A DNA stretch of 6,280 nucleotides from Chitinophaga pinensis. GTDB taxonomy: Bacteria; Bacteroidota; Bacteroidia; Chitinophagales; Chitinophagaceae. The translations under genes were made by a program, and so were the position numbers. Positions 5,634 to 6,280 of the stretch are shown here, one piece after another (the stretch's first letter is position 1; each line of letters begins with the position of its first letter). The notes beneath the pieces were generated by a model. The model was given only the letters and a program-made list of their open reading frames with translations, did no database searches and was not told the origin of the DNA. The stretch covers positions 1 to 6,280 of the forward strand of contig CAMCBE010000124.1 in assembly GCA_945872805.1 (NCBI GenBank). Reading direction: 5' to 3'.

Positions 5634-6280
5634 TCAATCTACTTTAATCTTTCTCCACATCGCTCTAATCATTTCTGAATCAAAGCCTTCAAATCGAACA
5701 CGCTGAACTACAAGGTGGTTGTCGTTCGGATGACTCAAGTAATAATGAAAGGCAAACTTATTATCTGGTTTCTTTATACCCGAGGATTGACCAAACCGCA
5801 AATCGTTGAATAGTAAAGTATCACCAACTTTTTCAATCGTATAAAAACCCTGAGAGAATTGCTTCAATTCCATAACTTCTTTATGATCCTTAATGAAAGA
5901 CAATAAGGAATCATTCCTATCTACATGGTGCAATTTTAATACACCGGAAGTATCAAAAATAGAACGATACCCTATTTTAAAACCAGCTTCATCCTCAATC
6001 ACAATAAACCATAATAAATTATTGAGCAAAGTAGGGGTTGTAAAATAGTTGTCGCTACTTAATCCACTCCTAGCGATTGAATGACTAACAGATTTATCAA
6101 TAGTAAATTTATTGACTAATGCAAATGATAGATAAATGAAGGAGGCAAAAATTCCAGCCCTAGCCAACTTGATTCTATGCCGATGACCCGTTTTGAGAAA
6201 AATCAACAATACAAAAGAAATAGTGGGTACTATCGTAAAAAGTGGATCCGCTACATAAATAATATTGAATGAAATTCTTG
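5634..6280 (-). CDS. Membrane-anchored putative metal-dependent hydrolase (YdjM/DUF457-like), C-terminal part
   Basis: Reading leftward from the right edge, 214 codons are open to TGA at 5634. The start lies outside the window: the frame continues upstream of any internal TTG or ATG (RISFNIIYVADPLFTIVPTIS...). A hydrophobic segment, PLFTIVPTISFVLLIFLK, is followed by basic GHRHRIKLAR and a second membrane segment, AGIFASFIYLSFALVNKF. About 150 soluble residues follow, ending FHYYLSHPNDNHLVVQRVRF and MWRKIKVD. This order (short VADPLFT motif, two helices, beta-rich tail) resembles the C-terminal half of Bacteroidota proteins annotated as 'metal-dependent hydrolase', related to the inner-membrane YdjM family; the metal-binding N-terminal half is not visible. 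The reaction is unknown. It converges on icd, with the terminator between them. Family assignment is from memory of the motif pattern and is moderate. Confidence 0.65.
   Translation of the reverse strand, partial: RISFNIIYVADPLFTIVPTISFVLLIFLKTGHRHRIKLARAGIFASFIYLSFALVNKFTIDKSVSHSIARSGLSSDNYFTTPTLLNNLLWFIVIEDEAGFKIGYRSIFDTSGVLKLHHVDRNDSLLSFIKDHKEVMELKQFSQGFYTIEKVGDTLLFNDLRFGQSSGIKKPDNKFAFHYYLSHPNDNHLVVQRVRFEGFDSEMIRAMWRKIKVD

Noticed and set aside
1..6280. CRISPR array, insertion sequence, toxin-antitoxin pair, riboswitch
   Set aside because: No regularly spaced repeats, terminal inverted repeats, transposase, paired small genes or recognisable riboswitch motifs were found.

Overview
The window looks like chromosomal DNA of a member of the Bacteroidota. 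The basis is the AT-rich composition, the lack of purine-rich Shine-Dalgarno sequences before start codons (A/T-rich leaders instead), two promoter-like elements matching the TTG / TAnnTTTG consensus of that phylum, a tRNA without encoded CCA, and protein sequences that read like Bacteroidota relatives. A cytophagal or related environmental lineage is plausible, but this cannot be settled from the window.

Layout. Bases 1-2479 (minus strand) hold a two-gene unit: a secreted ThuA-domain protein with a twin-arginine signal, followed 28 bases later by a GH127-type glycoside hydrolase (beta-L-arabinofuranosidase-like) that runs off the left edge. Together they suggest exported carbohydrate processing. 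Bases 2592-3020 (plus) hold a small RelA/SpoT-like HD phosphohydrolase gene broken by one in-frame TAA at codon 70; the rest of the domain continues in the same frame. Bases 3055-3219 (minus) hold a 54-codon reading frame for a very basic protein with no acidic residues. Bases 3352-3759 (minus) encode a VOC/glyoxalase-like protein.

Bases 3836-3987 (minus) form a compact self-contained tRNA unit: a Bacteroidota-type promoter, a tRNA with CAT anticodon (most likely elongator Met) and an intrinsic terminator directly after it. Between this tRNA and the next gene is an orphan C-terminal helix-turn-helix piece of a Crp/Fnr-family regulator (4031-4264, plus) without its sensory domain. Bases 4330-5562 (plus) encode a complete NADP-dependent isocitrate dehydrogenase of the homodimeric, eukaryote-like type, with its own promoter and a strong terminator. 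Bases 5634-6280 (minus) hold the C-terminal part of a membrane-anchored putative metal-dependent hydrolase that enters from the right edge and converges on icd.

The genes do not form one system. Apart from the ThuA/GH127 pair, they look like independent housekeeping and accessory units with short gaps. I see no convincing new defence system, mobile element or CRISPR array. The most notable items are the two decayed or minimal genes (HD and Crp/Fnr), the acid-free small protein and the exported ThuA/GH127 pair.
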